DNA of 7,097 bases, taken from the NCBI GenBank assembly GCA_023436385.1, contig JAEZJH010000297.1, positions 1 to 7,097 on the forward strand, written 5' to 3'. Position numbers and translations under genes: made by a program. Positions 5,987-7,097 of this stretch are shown piece by piece; within the stretch, counting starts at the first letter, position 1; each line of letters starts with the position of its first letter. The notes beneath the pieces were generated by a model. The model ran no database searches, had not been told where the DNA came from, and was given only the letters and a program-made list of their open reading frames with translations. Source of the stretch: Pseudomonadota bacterium. Its GTDB lineage: Bacteria; Myxococcota; Myxococcia; Myxococcales; Vulgatibacteraceae.

Positions 5987-7097
5987 GTGGAGAACGCCGA
6001 GGTCGTCCGGATTCTGTCCGACATCGCCGACATCCTCGAGCTCACCGGCGGGAACCCCTACCGAATCCGGGCCTACCGGCAGGCGGCCGACACCATCGAC
6101 ACCTTGCCCGTCTCCCTGGCCGAGCTCCGGGCCCGCGAGGAGCTACGGAGCATCCCGGGGATCGGCGAGAAGATCGCCGCCCTGATCGAAGAGGCGCTCG
6201 ATCGCGGCCACTCCCCCGAGCGCGAGCGGCTCTCCCGGCAGGTGCCGGCCGGCGTCCGGGAGATGCTGCGCCTCGAGGGCGTCGGGCCGAAGACCGCGGC
6301 GGCGGTCTGGGGGCTCGGGGTGGTCGACCTGGACCAGCTCGAGCAGGCGGCGAAGAGCGGGCAGCTCCGGCGCCTCAAGGGCATGGGGCCGGTCCGGGCC
6401 AAGGCGATCGCCCTGGCTGTCGCCCGCTACCGGAACCGCGCCGGCCGCTTCCAGATCCACCGGGCGATCTTCTACGCGGAGGCGATCGTGGCGAGGCTGC
6501 GGACCGTTCCCGGCGTGGTCCGGGCCGAGGCCGCGGGCAGCCTCCGGCGCCGGAAGGAGACGGTGGGGGACCTCGATCTCCTGGCGGCGGCCACCCACCC
6601 CGAGCCGTGCATGCGGGCGTTTTTGGCGATGCCGGAGGCCAAGCGGGTGATCGCCAGCGGTCCCACCAAGGCCTCCGTCGAGCTCACGGTGGGGCTCCAG
6701 GCCGATCTCCGGGTGGTCGAGCCCCGCTCCTTCGGCGCGGCGCTCCAGTACTTCACCGGCTCGAAGGCCCACAACGTCGCCCTCCGTGGCCGCGCCCTGG
6801 GGATGGGCCTCAAGGTCAACGAGTACGGCGTCTTCGACGAGGAGGGGCGGAGGCTGGGCGGGGAGCGGGAGGAGGAGGTCTATCGCCTCGTCGGCCTCCC
6901 CTGGATCCCCCCGGAGCTCCGGGAGGGCGCCGGCGAGCTGGAGGCGGCGGAGGCCGGGCGGCTCCCGGCGCTGGTCGAAGAGCGGGACCTCCTGGGAGAC
7001 CTCCACGTCCACACCCGCCCCGCCTCCACCGACGCTCGCTCCACCCCGGGCGAGATCGCCGCGGAGGCCGGGCGCCTGGGCCGCCGCTACCTGGCGA
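5987..7097 (+). CDS. polX: DNA polymerase X with PHP domain (3' partial)
   Basis: Bacterial family X DNA polymerase, a gap-filling enzyme of base excision and other DNA repair; the PHP domain gives related proteins 3'-5' exonuclease or AP-endonuclease activity. 370 of roughly 570-580 residues are visible and the frame is open to the window end. The N-terminus (MENAEVVRILSDIADILEL, GNPYRIRAYRQAA) is typical of the 8-kDa domain. Three helix-hairpin-helix motifs occur at about 55-67 (IPGIGEKIA), 96-108 (LEGVGPKTA) and 130-143 (LKGMGPVRA). The palm has GS at 184-185, catalytic D195 and D197 in GDLDLL, and third Asp D240 in ADLRVV; YFTGS at 255-259 is the nucleotide-binding motif. The PHP domain begins at GDLHVHT with H340 and H342, and ends in the window shortly after. 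The GTG start matches the family N-terminus, but no Shine-Dalgarno precedes it. Divergent from speA. Confidence 0.95.
   Translation, partial: MENAEVVRILSDIADILELTGGNPYRIRAYRQAADTIDTLPVSLAELRAREELRSIPGIGEKIAALIEEALDRGHSPERERLSRQVPAGVREMLRLEGVGPKTAAAVWGLGVVDLDQLEQAAKSGQLRRLKGMGPVRAKAIALAVARYRNRAGRFQIHRAIFYAEAIVARLRTVPGVVRAEAAGSLRRRKETVGDLDLLAAATHPEPCMRAFLAMPEAKRVIASGPTKASVELTVGLQADLRVVEPRSFGAALQYFTGSKAHNVALRGRALGMGLKVNEYGVFDEEGRRLGGEREEEVYRLVGLPWIPPELREGAGELEAAEAGRLPALVEERDLLGDLHVHTRPASTDARSTPGEIAAEAGRLGRRYLA

Noticed and set aside
5827..6045. 73-residue N-terminal extension of speA from a start at 6045
   Set aside because: Would overlap the polX start, is Arg/Pro-rich and unlike SpeA N-termini, and covers the promoter region.
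6143..7012. 289-residue frame on the - strand opposite polX
   Set aside because: Antisense shadow; the + strand shows all PolX catalytic motifs.

Overview
The window is strongly GC-rich, with codon third positions almost all G or C. It carries four protein genes in ordinary bacterial layout: two partial genes at the edges and two complete genes inside. Several features point to Myxococcota (former Deltaproteobacteria): a C-terminal Gly-Cys, hydrophobic stretch and Arg cluster of the MYXO-CTERM type, a very cysteine-rich lipoprotein beside it, and a nidogen-like/CARDB/putative-Ig surface protein. The genus cannot be fixed from the sequence alone. No RNA genes, CRISPR array, insertion sequence or phage genes were seen.

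Left half, + strand (1-3795): the 3' part of a large secreted surface protein (two CARDB-like domains, four putative Ig repeats, MYXO-CTERM tail) ends at 2396. After an 82-base gap with a 13-bp perfect hairpin comes a complete 438-residue lipoprotein. It is built from six tandem modules of eight cysteines each plus a further 12-cysteine tail. Both proteins are predicted to end up anchored at the cell surface, by different lipid-anchor routes, and they may be functionally linked.

Right half (3880-7097): a 15-bp perfect hairpin serves as a likely shared terminator between the lipoprotein gene and the convergent speA gene. speA encodes biosynthetic arginine decarboxylase (arginine to agmatine, the entry to polyamine synthesis). 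Divergent from speA across a spacer of about 190 bases is polX, a bacterial family X DNA polymerase with a C-terminal PHP domain, cut off by the window end early in that domain. speA and polX are housekeeping genes with no evident functional link to the surface-protein pair.

No clearly new multi-gene system is visible. The most distinctive item is the repeated 8-cysteine module of the lipoprotein and its pairing with a MYXO-CTERM protein. Secondary points are the start sites of speA (TTG with a strong ribosome binding site) and polX (GTG without one), and a displaced Asp in the first PHP motif of PolX.
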